Below, one piece after another: positions 59,501-64,000 of a DNA stretch of 64,000 bases. Both the position numbers and the translations under genes were made by a program. The stretch is from Antilocapra americana (Eukaryota; Chordata; Mammalia; Artiodactyla; Antilocapridae), in the NCBI GenBank assembly GCA_007570785.1, contig ML664183.1, forward strand, positions 17,593,368 to 17,657,367, given 5' to 3'. Numbering within the stretch: position 1 is the first letter of the stretch; every line of letters begins with the position of its first letter. Under the pieces are notes generated by a model. It saw only the letters and a list, made by a program, of their open reading frames with translations. It ran no database searches and had not been told where the DNA came from.

Positions 59501-61828
59501 TTCCTTTGCTCAGGGCCTAAATCTCAGTCATCCCTGAATTCTTTTTCAATTTTCCCTGCTTTAAATCCCTCAGCGAATTCTGCATGTTCTGTTCAACACT
59601 TTGCATCATTCTGCTCCCACCCACCTCCTCCCCACTTGGGTCTAAGTCACCATTGCCTCGCCCCTGGATTACTGCAACAACCTTCTCTCTGTCGTGCCTC
59701 TCCCTTACTCCTCTATAGTCTTTTCTCCACATTATAGCCAGAGTTATCCCTATAAAGCATATGTTAAATCTTGTCACTCATCATAATCTTTTAATAGCTT
59801 CCCAACTCTCCAGATAAACCCTCACACCCTTATAATATCCAGCAAGGTCTTCTGTGATCCTCTCCTAGGCAAACTGTCTGATCTGATTTTGTGCTACTCT
59901 GTACAAAATTGATTTGCCTCAGTACACCTGCGGCAGCCACCTTGGCTTCACTGTAATTCTCAGACTACCAAGCGTGCTCCTGTTTTAGGGCTTTCGAACT
60001 TAAACAACTGCTTCTACCTGCAACACTTACCCTCCGTGTATCTCCTTGGCCAACCCTCTCATTCCTTCATTTCTCTGCTGAAAACTCTAACAGAGATGCC
60101 AGTCCTGCTTACAGCACACAGTGCTGTCTTCACTCACCACTGCTACCAGCTGCATTGCATCACTACCACCATCACCACAATGACCACCACCATCCTCTTT
60201 CATCCTTCTCCTACCTTATATTCTCCATTGACCTACTGTCATCTCACTTTTAAATTTTCTATTGACCATCTTCTCTTCCGAGAATGTAAGCTCCATACTC
60301 TTGAGTCTGCAGCAATTTGAAGTGGGTCTGGTATAAAGTTAGTAGCTCAGTTGTGTCCCCATGTACTATAACCTCCCCCCACCCCCACCCAGGCTTCTCT
60401 GTCCATGGAATTCTCTAGGTAAAAATAATGGAGTGGGTACCCATTCCCATCTCCAGGGGATTTTCCTGATGCAGGGATCGAACCCAGGTCTCCTGTATTG
60501 CAGGTGGTTTCTTTACCATCTGAGCTAAATAAATGAATGAAGCGTAAGTTCTCTGTAGGCAGGGATAGTGTACTCTACTTGCCTCAGCTCTTATTAACAT
60601 AGAATGTAACCAATTGTTGACTCAGTGAATGGAAGGCAGTTGTGATCTTTTGCCAGTGATATTCACTGATTCTGTTTTCCTCCTTCAGCTTGTCTGATTT
60701 TGGTTTAGGATTTGTTTTGAAGATAGGGCAGTGTGGAAAAAAGCTCAACTAGAACTTGTGTTGTTTCTATACACTTTACTGTTGAGTGTGTTCTTTCTAT
60801 ACACTTTACTGTTGTGTAGCCAGGCTAACTTTTTGGCTTTCATTACAAGTCTTTCTGTGTGCTTTGCATACATTCTGAATAGGAAACCACTTAGATAATT
60901 CTGTTTCCTTGACTCAGGACCATGTCTGGACGAAGACTTCGGCAGGCAGTTCGAGAAGTAAGTTACAAATTAAATAATATACCTATTCATTTTTATTTGG
61001 AAAAGAGAAGAATTACCTATTCTTATGATCAGATACCTTTAAAATTAATCTTTGTAAGATGATAAGAGTTTTACACTCCTTGAAAGTAAAGGCTGGAGGT
61101 AAATATGAATATTGATGGCATAAGAATAAACTTAAAAATATAAAGGAAATGTAGTAGGATTGAATATTGCATTTGTATTTATGTATTAATAATTTAAAAC
61201 TGATGAGTTTTATGGATTCAGTAGTAAATGACCCCAAGTACATTAATATCTTAAAGTCCTATATAAAAAATCTAACACATGTTGAAAATTATGTATTTTA
61301 TCTATATTTGTGAGTTTTTTTATTTCAGAAAGTATTGTCAATGGTTCTAAAATGACATAATCAGCAGACGTCTTATTATTTGGAGCTGGAATAGCTACTG
61401 TGGTTACTAGTAATGCTCCCTTTACACTTTTTAGGAAATTGATAAAACATCTATATTTTTAGTAATAAGGTTCTGTATCAGCAAATACAATCATTAGGAT
61501 GTTAATAGATCCATTGACTTGCCCAACTGGAGTGCAGAGTTAAGGCTTTTAACTTTTCACCAAGGACTCTGATACTCCTGTATTCCTGGGAAATTTTGAT
61601 CATTGGGGAAAATATTAAGATAGATATCTTACAATAATAATTCATACTGGTAATTGTATGTTAAATGTAACAAAAATGATAATATACTTTAAGATGAAGA
61701 GTAACTTTATTGCACTCTCCCTTTTGCCCTAGGAATTTGAAGCTTATGGGATGCTGAATATGACTGTTGTTATTTCAGGTCTATGTAATGTATATACACA
61801 TTACATTACCACATATGAAGAATACCAG
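18681..61828 (+). CDS. ASAH2: Neutral ceramidase, 15 coding exons, 3' end beyond the window
   Basis: Type II membrane enzyme that hydrolyses ceramide to sphingosine and fatty acid at neutral pH, at the cell surface (notably intestinal brush border) and in secretory compartments. The 15 exons (18681-18807, 22436-22653, 24402-24551, 30647-30823, 31088-31215, 32339-32416, 48720-48840, 50820-50945, 52690-52776, 55076-55180, 55290-55371, 57876-57991, 58995-59089, 60918-60957, 61733-61828) join to 582 codons without a stop, all with GT donors and AG acceptors. Order: cytosolic tail, signal anchor (about residues 12-35), Ser/Thr/Pro stalk (about 46-89), catalytic domain from about 90. By the human structure as I recall it, the nucleophile is S349 (in NLGDVSPN), zinc ligands are H189 (THTHSG), H298 (WFAIHP), E535 (IPGEF) and Y574 (YTHYIT), and R252 and the C357/C371 pair are kept; all sit five residues below human numbers. 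Human protein is about 780 residues, so roughly 190-200 are missing downstream. An intact gene, not a pseudogene. Confidence 0.97.
19541..20037 (+). mobile_element. BovB LINE 3' end, sense
   Basis: Encodes the BovB ORF tail ([40 protein letters not shown]) and its 3' region ending acttggtgactgaacaacaac. 5' truncated. Confidence 0.92.
20140..20365 (+). mobile_element. L1 3' fragment, sense
   Basis: tgtataaaatagataactaa ... catatagcacaggaaactct ... ctttgctgtacagtagaaag, the L1 3' end. Confidence 0.85.
20654..20830 (-). mobile_element. Bov-tA SINE, antisense
   Basis: gttgctcagtcatgtcagac ... gtccatgggattctctaagc ... gatcaaacccagatctcctg. Confidence 0.93.
20833..20945. repeat. Exact 26-bp inverted repeat with 61-nt spacer
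   Basis: 20833-20858 (aaatgagaaatttacatag...) is the exact reverse complement of 20920-20945. Each arm resembles MIR in its own orientation. Confidence 0.95.
20922..21050 (+). mobile_element. MIR SINE fragment
   Basis: agcattctatgtaaatttct, catttaattcctacaaaac and a diverged remainder. Confidence 0.65.
22436..22653 (+). CDS. ASAH2: ASAH2 exon 2: mucin-like stalk and start of catalytic domain
   Basis: Residues 43-115. The first half is Ser/Thr/Pro/Gln-rich (three TQG-type units, then SPTPSTPEP), the O-glycosylated stalk that keeps the human enzyme on the cell surface. From [10 protein letters not shown] onward it matches the conserved start of the ceramidase domain; N93 is a sequon. Acceptor TTGATTCAG ends at 22435; donor gtaggt at 22654. 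Compared with human (from memory) the segment between the anchor and the stalk is shorter, which explains the constant five-residue offset downstream. Confidence 0.96.
22447..22500 (+). repeat. Coding minisatellite, three 18-bp units in ASAH2 exon 2
   Basis: acccagggccctccagct twice exactly, then a third unit with three changes. Each unit encodes TQGPPA (third: TQGSAA) of the O-glycosylated stalk. Confidence 0.95.
23086..23290 (+). mobile_element. Bov-tA SINE
   Basis: gggcttccctggaggctcag head, ggttcaatccctgggttggg, tail gagttggacatgactgagag. Confidence 0.94.
23825..23956. repeat. Interrupted (CA)n microsatellite
   Basis: About 130 bp of CA units broken by CCCCAGA at three places, suggesting amplification of a larger CA-plus-CCCCAGA block. 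Confidence 0.97.
24185..24228. repeat. (TG)n microsatellite
   Basis: 22 uninterrupted TG units, 173 nt before exon 3. Confidence 0.98.
24402..24551 (+). CDS. ASAH2: ASAH2 exon 3: catalytic domain
   Basis: Residues 116-165, [20 protein letters not shown] through VSQRLRLE, closely matching human. It is 150 nt, phase 0 at both ends. Acceptor CTCTTAG ends at 24401; donor gtaagc at 24552. Confidence 0.97.
25640..25772 (+). mobile_element. MIR SINE fragment
   Basis: cctgcacttaacacaactgt ... atagataaagagactgagtc ... gcaaatggtagagctggatt. Confidence 0.75.
26025..26300. repeat. Old interspersed repeat, family not named
   Basis: taataaacatttgttgtttc, gaattcagagctggcttagc, tgggtggttctaaattaggg and gacagagcagctggcctccc follow a recurrent mammalian consensus that I recognise but cannot name. 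Confidence 0.45.
26343..26481 (-). mobile_element. CHR-type SINE, antisense
   Basis: ttatttggctgtaccgggtc ... gaatcgaacccaggcccc ... gggccacctgggaagtctc. Confidence 0.88.
27095..27300 (+). mobile_element. MIR SINE
   Basis: ggtgttccaagtgctccata, ttaattcatttaatcctcc, cagactgggaaactgagttt, gggattcaaacactga. Confidence 0.85.
28296..28507 (-). mobile_element. L1 3' fragment, antisense
   Basis: aataaaatttttattttaca ... gcttcaggtgcacagcagag ... agagctccctgtgctttgta. Confidence 0.85.
28721..28915 (-). mobile_element. Bov-tA SINE, antisense
   Basis: gttgctaagtccctaagttg ... gtactgtccatggggttctt ... ccactgagccaccagggaag. Confidence 0.93.
29437..29545 (+). mobile_element. CHR-type SINE, sense
   Basis: ggtcttccctggtggtccag, tggttaagattctgtgcttc, gggtttgatccctgatcag. 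The following BovB fragment begins right after it. Confidence 0.85.
29560..30152 (+). mobile_element. BovB LINE 3' end, sense
   Basis: Encodes [20 protein letters not shown] and [20 protein letters not shown], then the 3' region ending gtgactgagcaactgaac. 5' truncated. Confidence 0.93.
30270..30490 (-). mobile_element. MIR SINE fragment, antisense
   Basis: ttggatctagactctaactc ... atcactgggcaactcatttt ... atacctagcattgtgcttgc. Confidence 0.75.
30647..30823 (+). CDS. ASAH2: ASAH2 exon 4: carries zinc ligand H189
   Basis: Residues 166-224, starting [22 protein letters not shown] contains H189, equivalent to human H194, a zinc ligand. N212 (NRT) is a sequon. 177 nt, phase 0 at both ends; acceptor TTCAAG ends at 30646; donor gtaggc at 30824. 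Confidence 0.97.
30824..31087 (+). other. ASAH2: ASAH2 intron 4
   Basis: 264 nt, no repeat recognised; the long T run before the acceptor is its pyrimidine tract. Confidence 0.93.
31088..31215 (+). CDS. ASAH2: ASAH2 exon 5: catalytic domain
   Basis: Residues 225-266 plus two bases of Arg267. Contains R252 in INRSP, equivalent to human R257 near the active site. Next to it this copy reads [10 protein letters not shown] where human (from memory) reads SPYSYLQNPQ. Acceptor CCCATAG ends at 31087; donor gtgagg at 31216. Confidence 0.96.
31216..32338 (+). other. ASAH2: ASAH2 intron 5
   Basis: 1123 nt. Apart from an antisense MIR fragment nothing is recognised; it ends in a T run of about 20 before the acceptor. 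Confidence 0.92.
31440..31580 (-). mobile_element. MIR SINE fragment, antisense
   Basis: ctttatcactttgtagttgt, gtgacctttattgatttac, agcttctcatctgtaaaat. Confidence 0.7.
32339..32416 (+). CDS. ASAH2: ASAH2 exon 6: catalytic domain
   Basis: Last base of Arg267 to two bases of Ser293 (YSSNTDKEM ... EELGLI). The acceptor GACTAG follows a T run of about 20 (32312-32330). Donor gtactc at 32417 is weaker than most in the gene and opens the 16.3 kb intron 6. Confidence 0.96.
32674..32733 (+). repeat. Imperfect direct repeat, two copies
   Basis: tggttattactgtatcaaga is repeated 33 bases later as tgattattactttatcaaga; the copies are 27 nt long with a few differences. Confidence 0.7.
33140..33240 (-). 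mobile_element. MIR SINE fragment, antisense
   Basis: gagtcagatggcttgggctc, agtagctgtgcgactttgg, aagtttgttaacttctctgt. Confidence 0.7.
33470..33680 (-). mobile_element. MIR SINE, antisense
   Basis: ccaggtttgaattcaagccc, taatacctcttaggattatt, gattaaatgagataatgcac, ctgtgcctggcatagaaag. Confidence 0.85.
33915..34180 (+). mobile_element. L2 LINE 3' fragment
   Basis: ccctatcttcaagaatctta, caggctagtgggatggttag and aggcttccaagaggaaatga match the L2 3' end. Confidence 0.65.
35200..35960 (+). mobile_element. L2 LINE 3' fragment split by a Bov-tA
   Basis: Left part tttattaaatgttgtagaat ... ttatagaacttataatctat; right part from about 35665 (gagcatttaacacagaaaaa, gtagcctgtttgaggaattg). The Bov-tA at 35452-35664 interrupts it. 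Confidence 0.65.
35452..35664 (+). mobile_element. Bov-tA SINE
   Basis: ggcttccctgatggctcagt, ggttctatccctgggtcagg, cccaatggacagaggagcct, gagtcagacatgactgag. Confidence 0.95.
36124..36325 (+). mobile_element. Bov-tA SINE
   Basis: gcagtggtaaagaatctacc, gacctgggtttgcttcctgg, gagtcggacacgactgagtg. Confidence 0.94.
36525..36832 (+). mobile_element. L1 3' fragment, sense
   Basis: gaacaaacttatggttacca, aaccaataaggacctaccct, agcacatggaactctgctc, ttgctgtccacctgaaacg; ends A-rich. Confidence 0.88.
38218..40181 (-). mobile_element. BovB LINE, antisense, 5' truncated, with target-site duplications
   Basis: Flanked by aattttttgtctca at 38204-38217 and 40182-40195, a 14-nt target-site duplication. The minus strand encodes the BovB reverse transcriptase in broken frames (39610-40128, 39360-39683, 38531-38958; [16 protein letters not shown] is visible). 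A Bov-tA at 39069-39264 interrupts it. The 5' junction at about 40162-40181 carries short palindromic filler. Confidence 0.95.
39069..39264 (+). mobile_element. Bov-tA SINE nested in the BovB
   Basis: Flanked by actctgcatata at 39057-39068 and 39265-39276, a 12-nt target-site duplication of BovB sequence. Head gggcttcccttgtggctcag, tail atcggacatgactgagtgac. Confidence 0.96.
40268..41139 (-). mobile_element. Young ruminant-type L1, antisense, 5' truncated
   Basis: Minus strand 40629-40982 encodes the L1 ORF2 C-terminus ([40 protein letters not shown]). The poly(A) appears as T runs at 40269-40316. Flanks ccttatgtatttct (40254-40267) and ccttatatatttct (41140-41153) are a target-site duplication with one difference. 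Confidence 0.94.
41572..41795 (-). mobile_element. Old L1M fragment, antisense
   Basis: tagagcagttttaggttgac, aaaactgagcagaaagtata, atttacattagcattccagc. Confidence 0.75.
41890..42105 (-). mobile_element. Bov-tA SINE, antisense
   Basis: ggtggtttagtcactgtcag, gcgaccccatggactgtagc, taagctatgagggaagttct. Confidence 0.94.
42326..42455 (+). mobile_element. Bov-tA SINE fragment
   Basis: caggagacatgggttcaatc, ctggagaaggaaatggcaac, cccatggacagaggagcctg; lacks its head. Confidence 0.9.
42560..42660 (+). mobile_element. Bov-tA SINE 3' fragment
   Basis: ctggtattcttgcctgggaa, caggctacagtccatggggt, ctatgacttagtgactaaa. Confidence 0.9.
43930..44090 (+). mobile_element. MIR SINE fragment
   Basis: tgtgctaaacacttcagata, aatgccatgaggtggatact, acattgagtttcaaatagg. 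Confidence 0.7.
44108..45060. repeat. Old interspersed repeat, family not named, split by the LTR-like insert
   Basis: Left part gtattagtttcttaaggttt ... ttctgtcacaggtcaagaaa; right part from about 44850 (ttctttctggaggctctgag ... ttgttatgaggacacaagtc). Both follow one common mammalian consensus, so the sequence between them is an insertion. Confidence 0.55.
44257..44841 (-). mobile_element. Probable solo LTR of an endogenous retrovirus, antisense
   Basis: On the minus strand it runs TGTTAGG ... GAGACA, with a TATA box (GTATAAAA, complement of 44397-44404) and about 50 bases later an AATAAA signal (complement of 44339-44344) followed by a GT-rich stretch. This is the usual order of U3, R and U5. 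It interrupts an older repeat. No flanking viral genes are visible. Ends could be off by some 30 bases and I found no clear target-site duplication. Confidence 0.6.
45122..45890 (+). mobile_element. BovB LINE 3' end, sense
   Basis: Encodes [40 protein letters not shown] and [20 protein letters not shown], then the 3' end gagcgactggactgaac. Confidence 0.94.
46382..46585 (-). mobile_element. Bov-tA SINE, antisense
   Basis: gctcagtcatgtctgattct, ccatgggattttccaggcaa, cagggatcaaacctctgtct. Confidence 0.94.
48478..48556 (-). mobile_element. Very short L1 3' end, antisense
   Basis: tttacagtattgtattggtt, ttgccatacattgacatgaa; the same 3' end as the L1 copies at 40268 and 49714, cut to about 80 bp. 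Confidence 0.8.
48720..48840 (+). CDS. ASAH2: ASAH2 exon 7: carries zinc ligand H298
   Basis: Residues 293-333. WFAIHPVSM holds H298 (human H303), a zinc ligand. The human NNS sequon just after it (from memory) is KNT here, so that glycosylation site is lost. Acceptor TTTTACAG ends at 48719; donor gtgagg at 48841. Confidence 0.96.
48841..50819 (+). other. ASAH2: ASAH2 intron 7
   Basis: 1979 nt holding one young L1 insertion; the remainder is unassigned. Confidence 0.92.
49714..50175 (+). mobile_element. Young L1 3' end with an apparent 3' transduction
   Basis: Flanked by the identical 15-mer aagaaatgacacata at 49699-49713 and 50176-50190. 49714 to about 50101 is L1 3' end with an A-rich tail (50058-50099). 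A further 75 bases (50102-50175) lie between that tail and the second flank copy. Confidence 0.9.
50820..50945 (+). CDS. ASAH2: ASAH2 exon 8: carries nucleophile S349
   Basis: Residues 334-375. The motif NLGDVSPN contains S349, equivalent to the human nucleophile S354. C357 and C371 match the human disulfide pair, and N368 (NSS) is a sequon. 126 nt, phase 0 at both ends; acceptor TTGGCAG ends at 50819; donor gtaggt at 50946. Confidence 0.97.
51378..51590 (+). mobile_element. Bov-tA SINE
   Basis: ggcttcccttgtagctcagt, ggtttcaattcctgggtcag, gagttggacatgactttaca, followed by a (CCA)n run. Confidence 0.94.
52490..52600 (+). mobile_element. CHR-type SINE, sense, about 90 nt before exon 9
   Basis: gggacttccctagtggtcca, gtggttaagactccacttcc, ggccacacagccaaaaagaa. 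Confidence 0.88.
52690..52776 (+). CDS. ASAH2: ASAH2 exon 9: catalytic domain
   Basis: Residues 376-404, [20 protein letters not shown] and on. 87 nt, phase 0 at both ends; acceptor GTTCCAG ends at 52689; donor gtaagc at 52777. A CHR SINE ends about 90 nt upstream of the acceptor. Confidence 0.96.
53532..53586. repeat. Compound (GA)n(GT)n microsatellite
   Basis: About 39 bp of GA units passing directly into about 16 bp of GT units. Confidence 0.97.
53679..53706 (+). repeat. 14-bp tandem duplication
   Basis: gcctaattgctgca occurs twice back to back. Confidence 0.95.
54108..54265 (+). mobile_element. CHR-type SINE, sense
   Basis: gccagggaactccttggtgt, gagctaagatcccacatgcc, gaggccaaaaaaccgaaaca. 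Confidence 0.8.
54290..54348 (+). repeat. Imperfect tandem duplication
   Basis: catttcccataagattaaaa and catatttctcataagattaa lie about 29 bases apart. Confidence 0.75.
54568..54773 (+). mobile_element. Bov-tA SINE with target-site duplications
   Basis: Flanked by actcctaacctt at 54556-54567 and 54774-54785. Head ccttggtggctcagatggta, tail gagttggacatgactgagca. Confidence 0.96.
55076..55180 (+). CDS. ASAH2: ASAH2 exon 10: symmetric 105-nt exon
   Basis: Residues 405-439, [20 protein letters not shown] and on, ending LNSTHT. Two sequons: N426 (NMT, Asp in human from memory) and N435 (NST). Exactly 35 codons, phase 0 at both ends, so skipping it keeps the frame. Acceptor TTTCTAG ends at 55075; donor gtaagt at 55181. 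Confidence 0.97.
55181..55289 (+). other. ASAH2: ASAH2 intron 10, 109 nt
   Basis: Shortest intron; little more than donor, branch region and pyrimidine tract. Confidence 0.95.
55290..55371 (+). CDS. ASAH2: ASAH2 exon 11: catalytic domain
   Basis: Residues 440-466 plus one base of Gly467 ([22 protein letters not shown] sequon at N463). Acceptor CCTATAG ends at 55289, after a 109-nt intron 10, the shortest in the gene; donor gtgagg at 55372. Confidence 0.96.
56080..57300 (-). mobile_element. Old L1M, antisense, carrying a nested L1
   Basis: Left part ataattcacaaaacataaa to about 56400, resuming at about 56755 (gactgaataatatttcactg, ggaagtggaattgctggatc). It continues into the ORF2-like region. 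Confidence 0.78.
56410..56752 (-). mobile_element. L1 3' fragment nested in the L1M, antisense
   Basis: tttgaggtagagttgatttc, tgctgtacagcaaagtgatt, tatagtagaatcttgtgttt. It carries an AT-rich simple repeat at about 56502-56530. Confidence 0.85.
57876..57991 (+). CDS. ASAH2: ASAH2 exon 12: catalytic domain
   Basis: Residues 467-505 ([20 protein letters not shown] through LLHTGE). Acceptor CTAATAG ends at 57875; donor gtaatg at 57992. Confidence 0.96.
57992..58994 (+). other. ASAH2: ASAH2 intron 12
   Basis: 1003 nt, AT-rich; no repeat or gene recognised. Confidence 0.92.
58995..59089 (+). CDS. ASAH2: ASAH2 exon 13: carries zinc ligand E535
   Basis: Residues 506-536 plus two bases of Thr537. 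[12 protein letters not shown] is the conserved block, and E535 in IPGEF equals human E540, a zinc ligand. Acceptor TTCTTAG ends at 58994; donor AC|gtaagt at 59090. Confidence 0.97.
59520..60120 (-). mobile_element. L2 LINE fragment, antisense
   Basis: ctggattactgcaacaacct, ccacattatagccagagtta, ttttagggctttcgaactta follow the antisense L2 3' ORF region. Confidence 0.8.
60330..60530 (-). mobile_element. Bov-tA SINE, antisense
   Basis: gtagctcagttgtgtcccca, ctctgtccatggaattctct, gcagggatcgaacccaggtc. It contains a C-rich run at about 60374-60391. Confidence 0.92.
60758..60816 (+). repeat. 30-bp tandem duplication, two copies
   Basis: tttctatacactttactgtt occurs at 60764 and again at 60794, about 100 nt before exon 14. 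Confidence 0.93.
60918..60957 (+). CDS. ASAH2: ASAH2 exon 14: 40-nt mini-exon
   Basis: Only 40 nt, too short for an ORF scan. It completes Thr537 and encodes [13 protein letters not shown] (538-550), which sits directly between the neighbouring exons in the human protein. Acceptor GACTCAG ends at 60917; donor gtaagt at 60958. Confidence 0.95.
60958..61732 (+). other. ASAH2: ASAH2 intron 14
   Basis: 775 nt, AT-rich; nothing recognised. Confidence 0.93.
61733..61828 (+). CDS. ASAH2: ASAH2 exon 15: carries zinc ligand Y574, last exon in the window
   Basis: Residues 551-582 ([17 protein letters not shown] ... TTYEEYQ). Y574 in YTHYIT equals human Y579, the fourth zinc ligand; N559 (NMT) is a sequon. 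96 nt, phase 0 at both ends; acceptor GCCCTAG ends at 61732; donor gtaaag at 61829. The next human segment (AQRYEAAST) does not appear before 64000. Confidence 0.97.
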
Positions 61829-62687
61829 GTAAAGTAAAAAGTTCTCATCATTTAAATGAGTTATATCCTGGTCAAGACTATTGTATCAAATGCAGATTTT
61901 CTTTCTGGACTTCCTTAATCATGTTTTTTGAGAGATGATTTTGTTTTAGAGCGGGTAACAAAAGGATAAGCCAGAGGTCATATTTGGGAGTTCTAGGTTG
62001 ACCATTTCCAAGTTCAGTTGAGAATCCTAGTCTCATTGACTTCCACTTTCCCTGAAATAAATTACTTGGTCAAGGGCACTGGTAATAAGCCTGGGTTAAG
62101 GCGTACAACATTTCTAACTTGATCCATAATGCTTTCAGTGCCTTAAGCTTCTGTAGAACCTGAGAAAATCCCCATTGGCAGCTACTATCTAGTGAAAGCC
62201 CTGGCTAAGCACCTTGCAAATGTGATTTTATGTAATCCTCTCAGTTAGCCCTGACTGAAGTAGGGTATTATTATAGCATGACACAGATTAAGAAACAGAG
62301 CCTTAAAAAATTAGGGAGGCTGCTAACTGGTGATGTTTTTATTTTGTTTGTTACAAATAGTTCAAAAAGTAGCCCAAGTACTTTTAAACACCTGTAGCTA
62401 AAAGTGTGAAGTAGAAGGGTAGAAGTCCATTCTTACTAGTTTCTAATACATCTGAAGTATAACTTGGCAATTCATAGTGTGCCACACAGGCTGCCTCTTG
62501 ACAAATGCTCAGTAATTCCAGCAGTGGAGTCTGCCCTGCTACCCTCTGTTGACTTTACTGAAGGTCCCTGCCTTTGAGTAATTCCTGTTGAATAAGGTTC
62601 TTAATTGGGATAAACTTAGATGAGAATAATAAGTTAGATGAGAATAATTCCATTTTTGCCTTTATCTGTAACTGTGTAATTTAGCAT

Positions 62688-62806
62688 TGGAGTAGGAAAT
62701 GGCAACCCACTCCAGTATTCTTGCCTGGAAAATTCCATGGACTGAGGAGCCTGATGGGCTATAGTCCATGGTATTGCAGAGTTAGACATGACTGAGTAGG
62801 CTCACT
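62688..62806 (+). mobile_element. Bov-tA SINE 3' fragment, sense
   Basis: ggaaatggcaacccactcca, gtattcttgcctggaaaatt, gagttagacatgactgagta. Confidence 0.93.
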
Positions 62807-62957
62807 TGTTACCTAGCACTTCTTTCAATTATGAATGTAGGCAACAAATGACAGTAGTATTATCAGTACGATGACTTTTTGTCACCAACAGGGACAGTGA
62901 ATATTTTTATATCACACATAGTAACTGCATATATGGAAATATCTTTTATTCGCATTG

Positions 62958-63156
62958 AAAGTGAAAATTTCGAAGTCACTCAGTTATGTCTGACTCTTTG
63001 CAACACCATGGGTTATACAGTCCATGGAATTCTCCTGGCCAGAATACTGGAATGGGTGGCCATTTCCTTCTCCAAGGGGATCTTCCCAACCTAGGGATCG
63101 AACCCAGTTCTCCCACATTGCATGTAGATTCTTTACCAGCTGAACCACCAGGGAAG
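62958..63156 (-). mobile_element. Bov-tA SINE, antisense, with target-site duplications
   Basis: Flanked by tcttttattcgcattg (62942-62957) and tcttttattttcattg (63157-63172), two differences. Body: cactcagttatgtctgactc, agggatcgaacccagttctc. Confidence 0.95.
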
Positions 63157-63233
63157 TCTTTTATTTTCATTGCTATTTTAAAATCAAAGTAGTTATTAGA
63201 TCTCCTACAAGATCTTGTTATTCAAGGGCATCA

Positions 63234-63462
63234 CAGTTCAGTTCAGTTCAGTTGCTCAGTCATGTCCGACTCTTTGCAACCCCGTGAATCGCAGTATGCC
63301 AGGCGTCTCTGTCCATCACCAACTCCCGGAGTCTACCCAAAACCATGTCCATTGAGTAGGTGATGCCATCCAGCCATCTCATCCTCTGTTGTTCCCTTCT
63401 CCTCCTGCCCCCAATCCTTCCCAGCATTAGTATCTTTTCCAGTGAGTCAACTCTGTGCATAA
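63234..63462 (-). mobile_element. BovB LINE 3' end, antisense
   Basis: gttcagttgctcagtcatgt, ctgtccatcaccaactcccg, gtgatgccatccagccatct. Short, 5' truncated; flanks gcatcaca and gtatcaca may be a target-site duplication. Confidence 0.92.
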
Positions 63463-63705
63463 GGTATCACACAGAAACACAAACATTGCTCTGTCACAAG
63501 GCTAGTTTATTATTTGATTTCATTTAATAGGTTTCCTTTGTCTACTCATGTATTTTATGTGTTTAGAAACATTACACTTAGAGGGGTCAATAGACCCCAA
63601 CAATCTGCCAAAGGAGACCATGGTACAAATAGTTAGAAACCCCTACTAGCTTGTCTCCTGATTAGGAACATGCAAAAATTAGTATTAATTAACTAATTGA
63701 TTTAT

Positions 63706-64000
63706 TCACTCATTCATTCAACAGATGTGTTTTGTGACAGGTACTGTATTAGCCACTATCTGGGCATGACAATGGTTATGAATCTGCTCCTGCCCTCAAG
63801 ACTAGTAGAATTTATGGGTCAGTAAAACACATAAAAGACATAGAAGAAAGCAGATGATTCCATTTCTATGAAAGATATGCACAAGGTGTTATGAAAACAA
63901 AGAGAAAGAGTATCAGTTTAGACTGGGTGTTTGACATTGGGAACTGGCAAATTTTCAAGAAGATGTAGTGTTTGTCCAAGTTCTTGAGAATGAGTAAGGA
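63706..64000 (+). mobile_element. L2 LINE 3' fragment
   Basis: cattcattcaacagatgtgt, ctgctcctgccctcaagact, gtttagactgggtgtttgac. Confidence 0.7.

Larger units (their letters stand above)
59090..60917 (+). other. ASAH2: ASAH2 intron 13
   Basis: 1828 nt with an antisense L2, an antisense Bov-tA and a 30-bp tandem duplication. Confidence 0.92.
61829..64000 (+). other. ASAH2: ASAH2 intron 15, continues past the window
   Basis: Two Bov-tA copies in opposite orientation, a BovB 3' end and an L2. The next coding exon is not here. 61830-62680 shows nothing recognised. Confidence 0.88.

Noticed and set aside
1..64000. CRISPR arrays, operons, ribosome binding sites, prophage or other prokaryotic features
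   Set aside because: The sequence is ruminant nuclear DNA with spliced genes; the regular repeats are microsatellites and retroelements.

Overview
The window is mammalian nuclear DNA from a ruminant. It is dense in repeats found together only in ruminants: BovB (RTE) LINEs, Bov-tA SINEs and a young ruminant-type L1. It also carries CHR-type tRNA SINEs of cetartiodactyls and old MIR, L2 and L1M fossils. I cannot tell cattle, buffalo, sheep, goat or deer apart from this sequence.

One protein-coding gene is present: ASAH2, neutral ceramidase, on the + strand. Fifteen coding exons run from the start codon at 18681 to 61828, where intron 15 begins, and the gene leaves the window at its 3' end. 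They join in frame into 582 codons (1746 nt) with GT donors and AG acceptors throughout and no stop. They encode the cytosolic N-terminus and signal anchor, a short Ser/Thr/Pro mucin-like stalk and most of the catalytic domain. The nucleophile serine and all four zinc ligands known for the human enzyme are present, each exactly five residues earlier than in human numbering. I expect about 190-200 further C-terminal residues beyond position 64000. Five bases before the ATG is a splice acceptor, so an upstream non-coding exon must exist; I could not locate it.

Layout: 1-2735 is the 5' part of an antisense BovB. 2736-18675 is 5' flank or 5'UTR intron with L1, CHR, Bov-tA and MIR pieces and a mariner-type MITE resembling the ruminant miR-2284/2285 hairpins. 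18676-32416 holds exons 1-6. 32417-48719 is a 16.3 kb intron 6 loaded with insertions: a BovB with target-site duplications split by a Bov-tA, a truncated L1, a probable antisense solo LTR and another BovB. 48720-61828 holds exons 7-15. 61829-64000 is intron 15.

No second host gene, RNA gene, CRISPR array or novel multigene system is visible. The points worth a second look are structural: an L1 with an apparent 3' transduction, an exact 26-bp inverted repeat in intron 1, complementary CA/TG microsatellites just before exon 3, a coding minisatellite in the stalk, and the miRNA-like mariner hairpin.
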